Of a stretch of DNA of 64,000 bases, positions 18,393-27,075 are shown in pieces (the stretch's first letter is position 1; each line of letters opens with the position of its first letter). The notes under the pieces were generated by a model. That model was not told the DNA's origin. It saw nothing but the letters and a program-made list of their open reading frames with translations, and made no database searches. The position numbers were made by a program, and so were the translations under genes. This DNA is from Cytophagaceae bacterium (GTDB lineage: Bacteria; Bacteroidota; Bacteroidia; Cytophagales; Spirosomataceae), in assembly GCA_027491195.1 (NCBI GenBank), contig JAIXWQ010000008.1:434001-498000 (forward strand), written 5' to 3'.

Positions 18393-21300
18393 TTAGGCTA
18401 CGGTGACGTTCACGAATAAATTAGACTCATCAAAGGTAATTTCAGTCGAAGCCGAATCCACCCATTCCAAACTCAAGGCTTGCACCTCCTGCGAAATGTA
18501 GGACTTGAATTCATTCAAGCTAGCCGTCCACTCTTCGTCAGAACGCTGCACTTGGATGTTTATTTTATCGGTCACATCGAAACCAGAATCTTTACGCAGG
18601 TTTTGGATACGGTTCACGAACTCACGCGCATTTCCTTCGCGCACTAATTCTGGCGTCAAGGTATTATCTAACGCAATCGTTAATCCACCTTCACTCGCCG
18701 TTAAATATCCTGGCATATCCTCTGTCAAGATTTCAATGTCCGCAAGTGCAATCTCAAACCCTTGAATTTTCGCTGAACCAGCTGACTCGATCGCCGCTAA
18801 ATCCTCCGAAGACATGCCCGTAATTGCCTCCGCAACCACTTTCATATCTTTCCCAAACTTAGGACCTAAGGCCTTGAAATTAGGCTTCACTTTCTTATTC
18901 AATACACCAGATGCGTCGTTCAAGTAATTGACTTCCTTCACGTTCACCTCTGATTTAATTAGATCTTCCACGCGGCGGATTTGATCTCTTACCGACTCTT
19001 GCAATACCGGCACTAAGACCTGTGCTAAAGGCTGACGCACTTTCAAACGGTGTACTTTACGAATCGAGTGAACGAGCGAACAAATACCTTGCGCTAATTC
19101 CATCGAGGTTTCTAAAGCCGGGTTTTGAAGGCTCGGATTTACCTTCGCAAAATGCGTCAAGTGAACCGATTCTTTGCCCGTTAAATTCTTGTATAACCAC
19201 TCTCCATAGAACGGCGCGATAGGCGACATTAACTGCGCCACCGTCTCTAAACAATGGTATAAAGTCTCATAAGCCGCTTGTTTATCCGCGTTGATTGCCT
19301 GGTTAGCCGTTTCAGGATTCCAGAAGCGACGGCGTGACAAGCGAACATACCAGTTAGACAAATGGTCACATACGAAATCTTGGATCGCACGACCTGCTTT
19401 CGTAGGCTCATACGTCTCAAATGACTCATCCACTTCCGCAATTAAATTCATTAATTTAGACAAAATCCAACGGTCTAATTCCGTCAAATCTTCCTCTTTA
19501 ATGCCTGCCGGAACGAATCCATCCAGGTTCGCATACATCGCGAAGAAATTATAGGTATTCGTTAGGGTACCAAAGAACTTGTTACGCACCTCCGTAATCC
19601 CTGCTAAATCAAATTTCAAGTTATCCCAAGGCTGCGCATTGGTGATCATGTACCAGCGGGTTGGATCCGCTCCATAACTCTTCAGGGTTTCGAATGGATC
19701 GATCGCGTTGCCTAATCGCTTAGACATTTTGTTTCCATTCTTATCTAGCACTAATCCCGTCGACACGACATTCTTAAATGCCACAGAATCCTCCACCATG
19801 CTCGAAATAGCGTGCAATGTAAAGAACCAACCACGCGTTTGGTCCACCCCTTCCGAGATGAAATCCGCCGGATAACTCTGCTTAAATATATCTTGATTTT
19901 CGAATGGATAATGCCATTGTGCAAACGGCATCGCACCCGAATCGAACCAAACGTCAATCAAATCCAATTCACGTGTCAACACATTTTCAGTCTTAGAAAG
20001 CAAGAATACCTCATCCACAAATGGACGGTGTAAGTCTGCTTCTCCAGCCGCTAATGCCTGTAAAAAGGCTGCATTGCCTTTCGTCTGAACGTCCGACAGA
20101 GCCCCTGAAGCCTGCGCCTTTTCGATCTCCTCTTTCAATTGTTCTAAAGAACCGATGCAGATTTCTTCTGAACCATCTTCCGTCCGCCAGATAGGCAATG
20201 GCGTACCCCAATAGCGCGAACGAGACAAATTCCAGTCTACTAAATTCTCTAACCAGTTTCCGAAACGACCCGTTCCCGTCGATTCTGGTTTCCACTGAAT
20301 CGTCTTGTTTAGGGCAATTAATTTATCCTTTACCGCCGTCGTCTTGATGAACCAAGAGTCCAATGGATAGTATAAAACGGGCTTATCCGTTCTCCAGCAG
20401 TGTGGATACGGGTGATCAAATTTCTGTACGTTGAAGGCCTTGTTCTCTGTCTTCAATTGAATCGCAATGCGCTCATCCACAGACAGGTACTTATCGCGAC
20501 CTTGCTTCACGCGCTCCGCTTCTTTCTCCTCGTCAGTTAAATAAGCTTCTTTTACGGGTTCCAAAGCATAGTCCGTCACCTGAGCCACAAAACGGCCTTG
20601 GCGATTCACTAATGGCACTTCTTTGCCGTTTTCGTCCGTGATTAAAAGGGCAGGGATGCCGTTTTGGGCAGCGACTCTAAAGTCATCCGCACCGAAAGTC
20701 GGTGCCGTATGCACCATACCCGTTCCGTCTTCAGTGGTCACGAAGTCACCTAAGATCACACGGAAAGCGGGAGCCGAAGGCTGCACATAAGGCATTAATT
20801 GCTCGTATTCTACTCCTTCTAAATCGGAACCTTTACAAGTGGCAACAATCTCATATGGAATCGCTTGCGGCTTTTTCTCAGCTGCTTCATAAGCAGCGAA
20901 ATCGCCGTTTTCGGCTGCCGCTTGGAAGTAGTTTTTGACTAAGTCTTTGGCCAATACCACATAAACCGGAACATAGGTATACGGATTAAAGGTCTTCACT
21001 AAAACGTAGGAAATGTTCTTTCCAGCTGTCAAAGCCGTGTTCGAAGGCAAGGTCCAAGGGGTTGTCGTCCAAGCTAATAAATAGACTGGCGCATCGCCTG
21101 AGGCCTTAAATAAGAACTCTGATTTTGCATTCTTGATCGCCTTGAACTGCGCTGTCAAAGACGTATCCTTCACATCGCGGTAGCAACCCGGCTGGTTTAA
21201 TTCATGAGACGATAAACCTGTTCCGGCTGCCGGAGAATAGGGCTGAATCGTATACCCTTTGTATAATAATCCTTGGTCGTACAGACGTTTCAATAAATTC

Positions 21301-21779
21301 CAAACACTCTCAATATAATTAGCTTGGTAGGTCACATAGGGATTTTCTAAATCCACCCAATAACCCATTTTCTCTGTCAAATTATTCCACTGATCCGTGA
21401 ATTTCATTACCGTCTCGCGGCACTTTTTATTGTATTCTTCGACCGAAATCGTCTTGCCAATATCTTCTTTTGTGATGCCTAATTCTTTTTCTACCTGCAA
21501 TTCCACCGGCAAACCGTGTGTATCCCAGCCCCCTTTACGCTTCACCTGCTTGCCTTTCAAAGTTTGGTAACGGCAGAAAATATCCTTAATCGCCCGAGCC
21601 ATCACGTGGTGAATACCTGGCGTTCCGTTTGCAGAAGGAGGTCCTTCAAAAAACGTAAACGTAGGCTGTCCTTCTCTAGTCGAGATGGATTTTTCAAAGA
21701 TGTTATTCGCGTTCCAGAAATCTAGAATTTCATCTGCCAAAACGGCGTAATCTAAATTTTTGTATTCCTTAAAGCTCAC
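18393..21779 (-). CDS. ileS: Isoleucyl-tRNA synthetase
   Basis: The 1128-residue class I synthetase carries the HIGH-equivalent GIHH (residues 55-58, in FEGPPSANGTPGIHHV) and the KMSKS-equivalent KMSKR (684-688, in KNGNKMSKRLGNAIDP), with the CP1 editing domain in between (TTTPWTLPSNTAL) and a long anticodon-binding C-terminus. The long form with GPPSANGTP belongs to the eukaryote-like type II IleS group, which is often less sensitive to mupirocin. Two -7-like elements lie 40-60 bp upstream. Confidence 0.97.
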   Translation of the reverse strand: MSFKEYKNLDYAVLADEILDFWNANNIFEKSISTREGQPTFTFFEGPPSANGTPGIHHVMARAIKDIFCRYQTLKGKQVKRKGGWDTHGLPVELQVEKELGITKEDIGKTISVEEYNKKCRETVMKFTDQWNNLTEKMGYWVDLENPYVTYQANYIESVWNLLKRLYDQGLLYKGYTIQPYSPAAGTGLSSHELNQPGCYRDVKDTSLTAQFKAIKNAKSEFLFKASGDAPVYLLAWTTTPWTLPSNTALTAGKNISYVLVKTFNPYTYVPVYVVLAKDLVKNYFQAAAENGDFAAYEAAEKKPQAIPYEIVATCKGSDLEGVEYEQLMPYVQPSAPAFRVILGDFVTTEDGTGMVHTAPTFGADDFRVAAQNGIPALLITDENGKEVPLVNRQGRFVAQVTDYALEPVKEAYLTDEEKEAERVKQGRDKYLSVDERIAIQLKTENKAFNVQKFDHPYPHCWRTDKPVLYYPLDSWFIKTTAVKDKLIALNKTIQWKPESTGTGRFGNWLENLVDWNLSRSRYWGTPLPIWRTEDGSEEICIGSLEQLKEEIEKAQASGALSDVQTKGNAAFLQALAAGEADLHRPFVDEVFLLSKTENVLTRELDLIDVWFDSGAMPFAQWHYPFENQDIFKQSYPADFISEGVDQTRGWFFTLHAISSMVEDSVAFKNVVSTGLVLDKNGNKMSKRLGNAIDPFETLKSYGADPTRWYMITNAQPWDNLKFDLAGITEVRNKFFGTLTNTYNFFAMYANLDGFVPAGIKEEDLTELDRWILSKLMNLIAEVDESFETYEPTKAGRAIQDFVCDHLSNWYVRLSRRRFWNPETANQAINADKQAAYETLYHCLETVAQLMSPIAPFYGEWLYKNLTGKESVHLTHFAKVNPSLQNPALETSMELAQGICSLVHSIRKVHRLKVRQPLAQVLVPVLQESVRDQIRRVEDLIKSEVNVKEVNYLNDASGVLNKKVKPNFKALGPKFGKDMKVVAEAITGMSSEDLAAIESAGSAKIQGFEIALADIEILTEDMPGYLTASEGGLTIALDNTLTPELVREGNAREFVNRIQNLRKDSGFDVTDKINIQVQRSDEEWTASLNEFKSYISQEVQALSLEWVDSASTEITFDESNLFVNVTVA

Positions 21780-21820
21780 AGACGTGTGGGGTTAAATTGA
21801 AAAAATCGGCAAAATTGAGG

Positions 21821-21836
21821 CAAAAATACAAAATTA
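21821..21836 (-). promoter_or_regulatory. Candidate -7 elements of ileS
   Basis: Two adjoining full TAnnTTTG matches lie on the minus strand: TATTTTTG (21821-21828) and TAATTTTG (21829-21836). No convincing TTTG was found at -33 for either. The leader to the ileS ATG would be about 38-46 nt. Confidence 0.4.
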
Positions 21837-21858
21837 TACCGAACATCTCACGTGAAGA

Positions 21859-21889
21859 TTTGTATTCTGAAAGCAAATCCCTAGGTTTG
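21859..21889 (+). promoter_or_regulatory. Promoter of the 5-formyl-THF cyclo-ligase gene (predicted leaderless)
   Basis: TTTG (21859-21862), a 19-bp spacer and TAGGTTTG (21882-21889) form a full Bacteroidota promoter. It ends only 3 bp before the ATG at 21893, so the predicted transcription start is at or next to the start codon. Confidence 0.55.
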
Positions 21890-21892
21890 AAT

Positions 21893-22429
21893 ATGAAGAA
21901 GGCGGAGATCCGAAAAATAGTCACAGCTGAACGATCGCAATTAAGCGAGCAAGCCTGCGCTGAACGCGAAGCAGCCATCCTTTCTTACTTACGCCCCCTA
22001 CTCAGTGAGGGCTCGATTATCGCTAGTTTCAAAGCCATCCCGCATCGAAAAGAGATCAGTTTAGATTCGCTCGAAGGCTCCTTTGCTTTCCCTCGAGTGA
22101 CCTCAGAAGTCGCAGGCACCATGGAAATGGTCTATTCAGACCAGTTCGCAAATTCCCCCTGGGGCATCCCTGAACCTGTAGGGGGGCGCATCGTGGAGCC
22201 CGCTGAGTTCGATGTGGTGCTCATCCCCTTGTTAGCATTTGACGCAAAGGGTCACCGAGTAGGTTATGGCAAAGGATTTTATGACCGGTATTTAGCCACT
22301 TGCAGACCGGATTGCTTGAAAATAGGCATTAGTTTATTTGAGTCCTTGGCGCCCATCGAGGATGTGGAAGCGCACGATATTGCCCTGGATATGGCCATTT
22401 GCCCCACTCAGGTCTACGATTTTCGCTAA
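21893..22429 (+). CDS. 5-formyltetrahydrofolate cyclo-ligase
   Basis: The start is set at the ATG at 21893 because MKKAEIRKIVTAERSQLSEQ aligns with the family N-terminus and because a promoter occupies the sequence just upstream; the open frame reaches back to 21797. The 178-residue product has the ATP/folate-binding C-terminal motif GYGKGFYDRYLA and the VVLIPLLAFDAKGHRVG strand typical of the family. It converts 5-formyl-THF to 5,10-methenyl-THF with ATP. It is divergent from ileS. Confidence 0.9.
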   Translation: MKKAEIRKIVTAERSQLSEQACAEREAAILSYLRPLLSEGSIIASFKAIPHRKEISLDSLEGSFAFPRVTSEVAGTMEMVYSDQFANSPWGIPEPVGGRIVEPAEFDVVLIPLLAFDAKGHRVGYGKGFYDRYLATCRPDCLKIGISLFESLAPIEDVEAHDIALDMAICPTQVYDFR

Positions 22430-22458
22430 TTTTCCTTTCGATTCCCCATTTTAAGCCC

Positions 22459-22466
22459 TAATTTTG
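22459..22466 (+). promoter_or_regulatory. -7 element for the hypothetical-asd-pdxJ operon
   Basis: TAATTTTG is a full TAnnTTTG match, 24 bp before the TTG start at 22490. The -33 position has TTTCG (22436-22440) with an 18-bp spacer, a near match. Confidence 0.5.
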
Positions 22467-22489
22467 CAGGCTATAATCCCAAATTTACT

Positions 22490-22969
22490 TTGAAAATCAG
22501 GAGTTTACTTTTCTTTCTGTTGATCGCTTCTAGCAGTGCTATGGCGCAGGAAAAGAGATTAATCCCGATTGAGGAGGTATCTGGGGTTTGGAGCAGAAAG
22601 TTTATGTACAACAGGCAGTTGATTGACCATCCTTTGGCCCTGCAAATCCCTTTAATGGAGGCCAAAGACCCGGAAATCAACGTTGAATTCTTGAAATTCA
22701 AACGACAACGTAAACTTTCTAGCTGGTTAGCCGGTTTCTCTACTGTGTTCGCTTTTTCTACTTATTTGAGTAAAGGAAGCATATCAGAAGGCTTTTACTG
22801 GTCAGCGGTGGGTGGCGTGGCTTTGGCAAACGTCTACATCGGAACCATTAGCAATAGACACTTCAACAACGCATTAAAACGATATAACGAATTGAGTAAA
22901 GCCCAAATGGGCATTAGAGTAGGCTCGGAAGGGTCTGTAGGTATTGGAATCACTTATAAATTAAAATAG
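22490..22969 (+). CDS. Exported or membrane protein of unknown function, TTG start
   Basis: I do not recognise this 159-residue protein. It uses a TTG start that gives a good signal peptide (MKIRSLLFFLLIASSSAMAQ); no ATG is available before the signal sequence core. A mid-protein hydrophobic stretch (about residues 75-120: LAGFSTVFAFSTYL, ISEGFYWSAVGGVALANVYIGTI) could be one or two membrane segments, and the end MGIRVGSEGSVGIGITYKL resembles a beta-strand terminus of outer-membrane proteins. It precedes asd by 1 bp and is probably co-transcribed with asd and pdxJ. Confidence 0.75.
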   Translation: MKIRSLLFFLLIASSSAMAQEKRLIPIEEVSGVWSRKFMYNRQLIDHPLALQIPLMEAKDPEINVEFLKFKRQRKLSSWLAGFSTVFAFSTYLSKGSISEGFYWSAVGGVALANVYIGTISNRHFNNALKRYNELSKAQMGIRVGSEGSVGIGITYKLK

Positions 22970-22970
22970 A

Positions 22971-23963
22971 ATGAAAGTTGCAGTTGTAGGCGCCACTGGA
23001 CTAGTAGGCGGAGAAATTTTGAAAGTATTAGCGGAAAGAAATTTTCCTGTTACGGAGTTAATCCCGGTAGCATCCGAGCGTTCGATCGGTAAAAAGGTGA
23101 ATTTTAAAGGCCAAGACTTCACGGTAGTAGGTTATGAGACAGCAATCTCCATGAAACCAAACGTGGCTATTTTCTCTGCAGGTGGAAGCAGCTCTTTAGA
23201 AATGGCTCCTAAATTTGCCGCAGCAGGCATCACGGTAGTAGACAACTCGTCTGCTTGGCGTATGGATCCGACGAAGAAATTAGTCGTTCCAGAAATCAAT
23301 GCAAGCACTTTAACAGCAGAAGATAAAATCATTGCAAACCCGAATTGCTCGACCATCCAAATGGTAGTCGTGTTAAATCCTTTGCACAAGAAATACAAAA
23401 TCAAGCGTGTAGTCGTTTCCACTTACCAATCTGTCACAGGAACGGGAAAAGCAGCAGTCGATCAATTATTCGATGAGCGCGCTGGAAAAACGGATTACGC
23501 GAAAGTGTATCCACACAAAATCGACTTAAACGTATTGCCTCATATCGATGTTTTCCAAGATAATGGCTACACGAAAGAGGAGATGAAAATGATTTTAGAA
23601 ACAAATAAAATCATGATGGACGATTCGATCAAAGTAACTGCCACGACGGTTCGTATTCCGACGATAGGTGGTCACTCGGAGGCTGTGAATATCGAGTTCG
23701 AAAACGATTTCGATTTAGCGGAGGTTCGTGCGATCTTAGAAAAAGAAGAAGGAATTATCGTTCAAGACGATCCTAAAAACGTCTTATATCCGATGCCGAT
23801 CACGGCACACGGAAAAGATGAGGTTTTCGTAGGTCGTATCCGTCGTGATGAATCCCAAAAGAATACCTTGAATCTATGGATCGTTGCTGACAACTTGCGT
23901 AAAGGGGCAGCTACGAATGCGGTTCAAATTGCTGAATACTTAGCAGCAAATCACTTGATCTAA
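22971..23963 (+). CDS. asd: Aspartate-semialdehyde dehydrogenase
   Basis: The 330-residue enzyme reduces L-aspartyl-4-phosphate to L-aspartate-4-semialdehyde (lysine, threonine, methionine and diaminopimelate synthesis). It has the NADP-binding start [15 protein letters not shown] (residues 3-17), the catalytic cysteine in [10 protein letters not shown] (about residue 128) and the substrate-binding [14 protein letters not shown] and [16 protein letters not shown] stretches. It is the middle gene of a tight operon, 1 bp from each neighbour. Confidence 0.97.
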   Translation: MKVAVVGATGLVGGEILKVLAERNFPVTELIPVASERSIGKKVNFKGQDFTVVGYETAISMKPNVAIFSAGGSSSLEMAPKFAAAGITVVDNSSAWRMDPTKKLVVPEINASTLTAEDKIIANPNCSTIQMVVVLNPLHKKYKIKRVVVSTYQSVTGTGKAAVDQLFDERAGKTDYAKVYPHKIDLNVLPHIDVFQDNGYTKEEMKMILETNKIMMDDSIKVTATTVRIPTIGGHSEAVNIEFENDFDLAEVRAILEKEEGIIVQDDPKNVLYPMPITAHGKDEVFVGRIRRDESQKNTLNLWIVADNLRKGAATNAVQIAEYLAANHLI

Positions 23964-23964
23964 G

Positions 23965-24681
23965 ATGACTAGACTCAGCGTCAATATCAATAAAATTGCC
24001 ACCTTGCGTAACTCGCGAGGTGGTCATAATCCAGACCTGATTCAGGTGGCTTTGGATTGTGAACGTTTTGGCGCACAAGGAATTACGGTTCATCCTCGCC
24101 CGGATGAGCGTCACATTCGCTACGCGGATGTGTATGCATTAAAAGAGCACGTAACGACGGAGTTTAATATCGAAGGTAATCCGATGGAAGCCTCTTTTGT
24201 GGAATTAGTTTTAGCGGTGAAACCTGAGCAGGTAACTTTAGTTCCAGATGCGTTAGGCCAAATCACCTCCAACCACGGCTGGGATACCATTCAACACCAA
24301 GAATTATTGAAGCGCCTGATCGCCCCCTTTAAAGAGGCAGGCATTCGCACTTCCATCTTCGTAGACCCCGTCTTAGAAATGGTCGAAGCGGCAGCCACCA
24401 CAGGAACGGACCGCATCGAATTATACACGGAACCCTACGCGACTGAATTTCCAACGAATCCAACACAGGCCGTAGCCTCTTACCGAAAAGCAGCTTTCAA
24501 AGCACATCAAATCGGATTAGGCATCAACGCCGGCCATGATTTAAGTCTAGAGAATTTAGCTTTCTTCGCAGCGAATGTGAATCCTTTGGACGAAGTTTCC
24601 ATCGGCCACGCGCTCATCTGCGATGCGCTCTATTACGGCTTAGAGAATACGATTCAACTCTACCGCAGACAACTGAAATAA
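23965..24681 (+). CDS. pdxJ: Pyridoxine 5'-phosphate synthase
   Basis: The 238-residue TIM-barrel enzyme condenses 3-amino-2-oxopropyl phosphate with 1-deoxyxylulose-5-phosphate to form pyridoxine 5'-phosphate. Recognisable stretches are [17 protein letters not shown] at the N-terminus, the active-site [15 protein letters not shown] (about residues 45-59), [15 protein letters not shown] and the C-terminal [13 protein letters not shown] and EVSIGHALI phosphate-binding loops. It ends the operon and is closed by a strong terminator. Confidence 0.97.
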   Translation: MTRLSVNINKIATLRNSRGGHNPDLIQVALDCERFGAQGITVHPRPDERHIRYADVYALKEHVTTEFNIEGNPMEASFVELVLAVKPEQVTLVPDALGQITSNHGWDTIQHQELLKRLIAPFKEAGIRTSIFVDPVLEMVEAAATTGTDRIELYTEPYATEFPTNPTQAVASYRKAAFKAHQIGLGINAGHDLSLENLAFFAANVNPLDEVSIGHALICDALYYGLENTIQLYRRQLK

Positions 24682-24718
24682 AAAAAGGGGCTTCGATATA
24701 TACCGAAGCCCCTTTTTT
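24681..24718. terminator. Bidirectional intrinsic terminator after pdxJ
   Basis: AAAAAAGGGGCTTCG (24681-24695) pairs with CGAAGCCCCTTTTTT (24704-24718). The A and T flanks allow it to serve both pdxJ and the convergent gene at 24733. Confidence 0.88.
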
Positions 24719-24732
24719 ATGATTATTCTAAA

Positions 24733-25347
24733 TTACTCAACGTCACCCGTAAGCACAACTGCACCACCAGCAACCGATAATTTAATCGTCTTTACTTTAC
24801 CAGCTGCACGACCGAATGTGATCTCTGCTTCGTAACCTTGCAATGTCGTAGCGAAGGTATCAGGTGTAGAAGCTGCCGTTAAAACTGCACCTTCCGCTGG
24901 GTTAGCATCTGAAGCAATTAATAATTTGCCGTCTTTCGCTGTTACGATCATCTTCTTCACGTACTCATTGTCAGCCATCTTAAAGGTAGCTGCATACTCA
25001 GAAGTTCCAGCTGCTGCTGCACCTTCCTTCACACCTTCCAAAGTTTGACCTTGAGCTTCAATTTTTAATTTAGTTACGGCACCACCTTCACGTGTGAAAA
25101 CGATATCGCCACCCATTCCACCTAAGACAAACGCATCCGCTTTTGCACCTGGAGTTAATTCTGTGTCCGGAAATCCTTCGGCAGACATGATTAATTTACC
25201 TTCCTTATCCGCTAATTTTAACACTTTCACGTAAGGATTATCGCTCATCTTGTATTCGCCAGCATAATCAGCGGCTTTTTGAGCATTAGAAATGAAGGCC
25301 AAACAAGTCAGGGCCAATGCTGACACAATAGAACGTAGATTTTTCAT
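24733..25347 (-). CDS. Exported protein of two tandem homologous domains, unknown function
   Basis: The 204-residue protein has a signal peptide (about 1-22, ending FISNAQ) and two copies of an approximately 85-residue domain: YAGEYKMSDNPYVKVLKLADKEGKLIMSA... (about 27-109) and YAATFKMADNEYVKKMIVTAKDGKLLIAS... (about 118-204). The YxGxY...L.V...dGkL pattern resembles the small beta-barrel domains appended to serine hydrolases (DUF3471-like), but here they stand alone. It may bind a ligand in the periplasm. A full-consensus promoter lies upstream and a bidirectional terminator downstream. Confidence 0.82.
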   Translation of the reverse strand: MKNLRSIVSALALTCLAFISNAQKAADYAGEYKMSDNPYVKVLKLADKEGKLIMSAEGFPDTELTPGAKADAFVLGGMGGDIVFTREGGAVTKLKIEAQGQTLEGVKEGAAAAGTSEYAATFKMADNEYVKKMIVTAKDGKLLIASDANPAEGAVLTAASTPDTFATTLQGYEAEITFGRAAGKVKTIKLSVAGGAVVLTGDVE

Positions 25348-25369
25348 TTTTCTTTAAAGTTTAGGGTAC

Positions 25370-25399
25370 CAAAATTAAGGATAAAAACGAGCTTCCAAA
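25370..25399 (-). promoter_or_regulatory. Promoter of the tandem-domain exported protein
   Basis: On the minus strand TTTG (25396-25399), an 18-bp spacer and TAATTTTG (25370-25377) match the full consensus. The -7 element ends 22 bp before the ATG. Confidence 0.62.
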
Positions 25400-25435
25400 T
25401 TTTGTCACAATTTTTTATTCATAAATTAATACAAT

Positions 25436-25465
25436 TTTGTTTTTCAAAAGAAAACTTTAATATTG
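25436..25465 (+). promoter_or_regulatory. Candidate promoter of the second ECF sigma gene
   Basis: TTTG (25436-25439), an 18-bp spacer and TAATATTG (25458-25465; 7 of 8 positions with TAnnTTTG counted as a pattern). The leader to the ATG at 25538 would be about 68 nt. Confidence 0.4.
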
Positions 25466-25537
25466 CATCACAATCAATTCGCCCATTTAGACCCTATTGC
25501 ATGAGATAAACCTCTACGTTAACCATTTTACTTTTTT

Positions 25538-26137
25538 ATGAGCAAAATACCCGTTAACGATGCAGCGTTAATTTCCGCATACATCCAAGGTGATTCAAAG
25601 GCATTTGAGACGCTACTTCAGCGCAGTAAATCCAAAGTTTATACAACTATTTACCTCATTGTAAAAGACCGTTACATTGCGGAAGATCTTTTGCAGGAGA
25701 CCTACATTAAGGCACTCGATGTCATCAACCAAGGTAAATACAATGAGGAAGGCAAATTCCTTCCCTGGATTGTTCGCATAGCGCACAATATGGCCATCGA
25801 TCATTTCCGGAAAGAGAAGCGTTATCCCAAAATTGTGTTAGATGATGGCTCGCCGCTATGGAACAGTTTTCAGTTCGCAGAAGAAAGTTCTGAGGACAAA
25901 CAATTAAAAGAAGATTTGATCGTTAATATCAGGGACTTGATAAAAAAACTTCCAGATGAGCAGCGCGAAGTGCTTGTGATGCGCCATTATGAAGAATTAA
26001 GCTTCCAAGAAATCGCTGATTTAACCCATGTTAGTATTAATACCGCACTAGGGCGCATGCGGTATGCGCTCATTAACCTGCGAAAAATGTTAGAGAAACA
26101 AAACCTTGCCTATGACAAAAAACTCTACCCCGAATGA
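25538..26137 (+). CDS. ECF-type RNA polymerase sigma factor
   Basis: The 199-residue protein has region 2 (about residues 25-95: YLIVKDRYIAEDLLQETYIKALD and FLPWIVRIAHNMAIDHFRKEKR) and region 4 (about 133-185: LPDEQREVLVMRHYEELSFQEIADLTHVSINTALGRMRYALINLRK, helix-turn-helix). It differs clearly from the ECF factor at 12 kb. The next gene overlaps its 3' end and probably encodes a small partner; no membrane anti-sigma gene is present. Confidence 0.94.
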   Translation: MSKIPVNDAALISAYIQGDSKAFETLLQRSKSKVYTTIYLIVKDRYIAEDLLQETYIKALDVINQGKYNEEGKFLPWIVRIAHNMAIDHFRKEKRYPKIVLDDGSPLWNSFQFAEESSEDKQLKEDLIVNIRDLIKKLPDEQREVLVMRHYEELSFQEIADLTHVSINTALGRMRYALINLRKMLEKQNLAYDKKLYPE

Positions 26138-26327
26138 CCTGATTAAACACCTTTATGAGCCTGAAACAGGGTTCCAGCAAACATTAAATGAAGATGAGAA
26201 GCAAGAGCTGACTCATTTAAAACAGGTCCAAAACTTGCTGAACACGGCTTATATGGAGCCCTCCGAAAGGAGTCTAGAGAAAATTCTCGAACACGCTCGT
26301 CAGAGCAAAAAGCCCCTAGCACACTAG
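26112..26327 (+). CDS. Small protein of 71 residues overlapping the ECF sigma gene
   Basis: I do not recognise the family. The ATG at 26112 (a TTG at 26106 is also possible) lies 26 bp inside the sigma gene, so the two are probably translationally coupled. The product is soluble, acidic and helical (DLIKHLYEPETGFQQTLNEDEKQELTHLKQVQNLL, SLEKILEHARQ), without Cys or membrane segments. A small cytoplasmic regulator of the sigma factor is a guess from position. Its stop codon lies within the stem of the terminator that follows. Confidence 0.7.
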   Translation: MTKNSTPNDLIKHLYEPETGFQQTLNEDEKQELTHLKQVQNLLNTAYMEPSERSLEKILEHARQSKKPLAH

Positions 26328-26337
26328 GGGCTTTTTT
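26307..26337 (+). terminator. Intrinsic terminator of the sigma operon
   Basis: AAAAAGCCCCTAG and CTAGGGGCTTTTTT form a stem of about 13 bp with a CACA loop (26320-26323) and a T run. The stop codon TAG (26325-26327) of the preceding gene lies in the 3' arm. Confidence 0.88.
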
Positions 26338-26377
26338 ATTCGAAAAATCTCGCTAATTTTAACAAAAATCAAACCCT

Positions 26378-26716
26378 ATGGACGCCGCAAAAGTTGACCT
26401 ATTCATCATGACACATGCGAAGAGTTTTGAAACGCATCAATTGTCATTTATCAGAGAACAGCTGTTAGCCTTAGATAATTCTGCCTGGGTCATGTTACAG
26501 CATGTACCCATTAAAGATCCAGTTCTCAGCCTCATAGTTTCTATCGTGGGTGGTCATTTTGGAATCGATCGTTTTCTGATCGGTGATATTGGTTTAGGAT
26601 TTGCCAAACTACTCACCTGTGGAGGATTAGGGGTTTGGACCATCGCAGATTGGTTCTTCATCATGGATGCCACACGTGCTAGAAACTTAACTAGATTACA
26701 CCCCTATTTAGTCTAA
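26378..26716 (+). CDS. TM2 domain membrane protein
   Basis: The 112-residue protein has a soluble N-terminus and a C-terminal TM2 domain (about residues 50-100): two membrane helices joined by the conserved GGHFGIDRFLIGDIGLGFAK turn and TCGGLGVWTIADWFFI, matching the family pattern of G.hG.DRFYlG...lg..KLlt.GG.GiW.liD. Function of prokaryotic TM2 proteins is poorly known. The stop and the next start overlap (TAATG), beginning a chain of coupled genes. Confidence 0.9.
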   Translation: MDAAKVDLFIMTHAKSFETHQLSFIREQLLALDNSAWVMLQHVPIKDPVLSLIVSIVGGHFGIDRFLIGDIGLGFAKLLTCGGLGVWTIADWFFIMDATRARNLTRLHPYLV

Positions 26717-27075
26717 TGAGCAGAAATCAGCTCTATTTTACCATTCTTATTGCCTGCGCTACTGGATTTATTTATTTGTGGACAGGTATAGGTTTTAGCT
26801 GTTTTTTCAAAAGCCTTACCGGAATTCCCTGTCCAGCCTGTGGAACGACTCGCTTCATTCAGGGCGATTTCACACAGGGTAATCCGTTTGGAATCTTCGT
26901 GGGAGCTGCATTTTTATTGCCTATAGGCGTAGTTATTGACTTTCTACGTGGAGGAGATCGCGTTTTTAGGGCGTATCTTTGGGCAGAAGATAAGTGCCGC
27001 CAGCCCTTGAATGCGGCTTTGCTGATTGCGCTAGTGGTATTGAATTGGATTTGGACGATATATAAAGGTTTATAA
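26716..27075 (+). CDS. DUF2752 membrane protein
   Basis: The 119-residue protein has about three membrane helices and the DUF2752 signature GIPCPACGTTRF (about residues 39-50), where the CxxC pair is conserved, plus a pre-motif GIGFSCFFKSLTG. The biochemical role of the family is unknown. Start and stop codons overlap those of the neighbours on both sides (TAATG each time), so it is translated together with the TM2 gene and nth. Confidence 0.88.
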   Translation: MSRNQLYFTILIACATGFIYLWTGIGFSCFFKSLTGIPCPACGTTRFIQGDFTQGNPFGIFVGAAFLLPIGVVIDFLRGGDRVFRAYLWAEDKCRQPLNAALLIALVVLNWIWTIYKGL

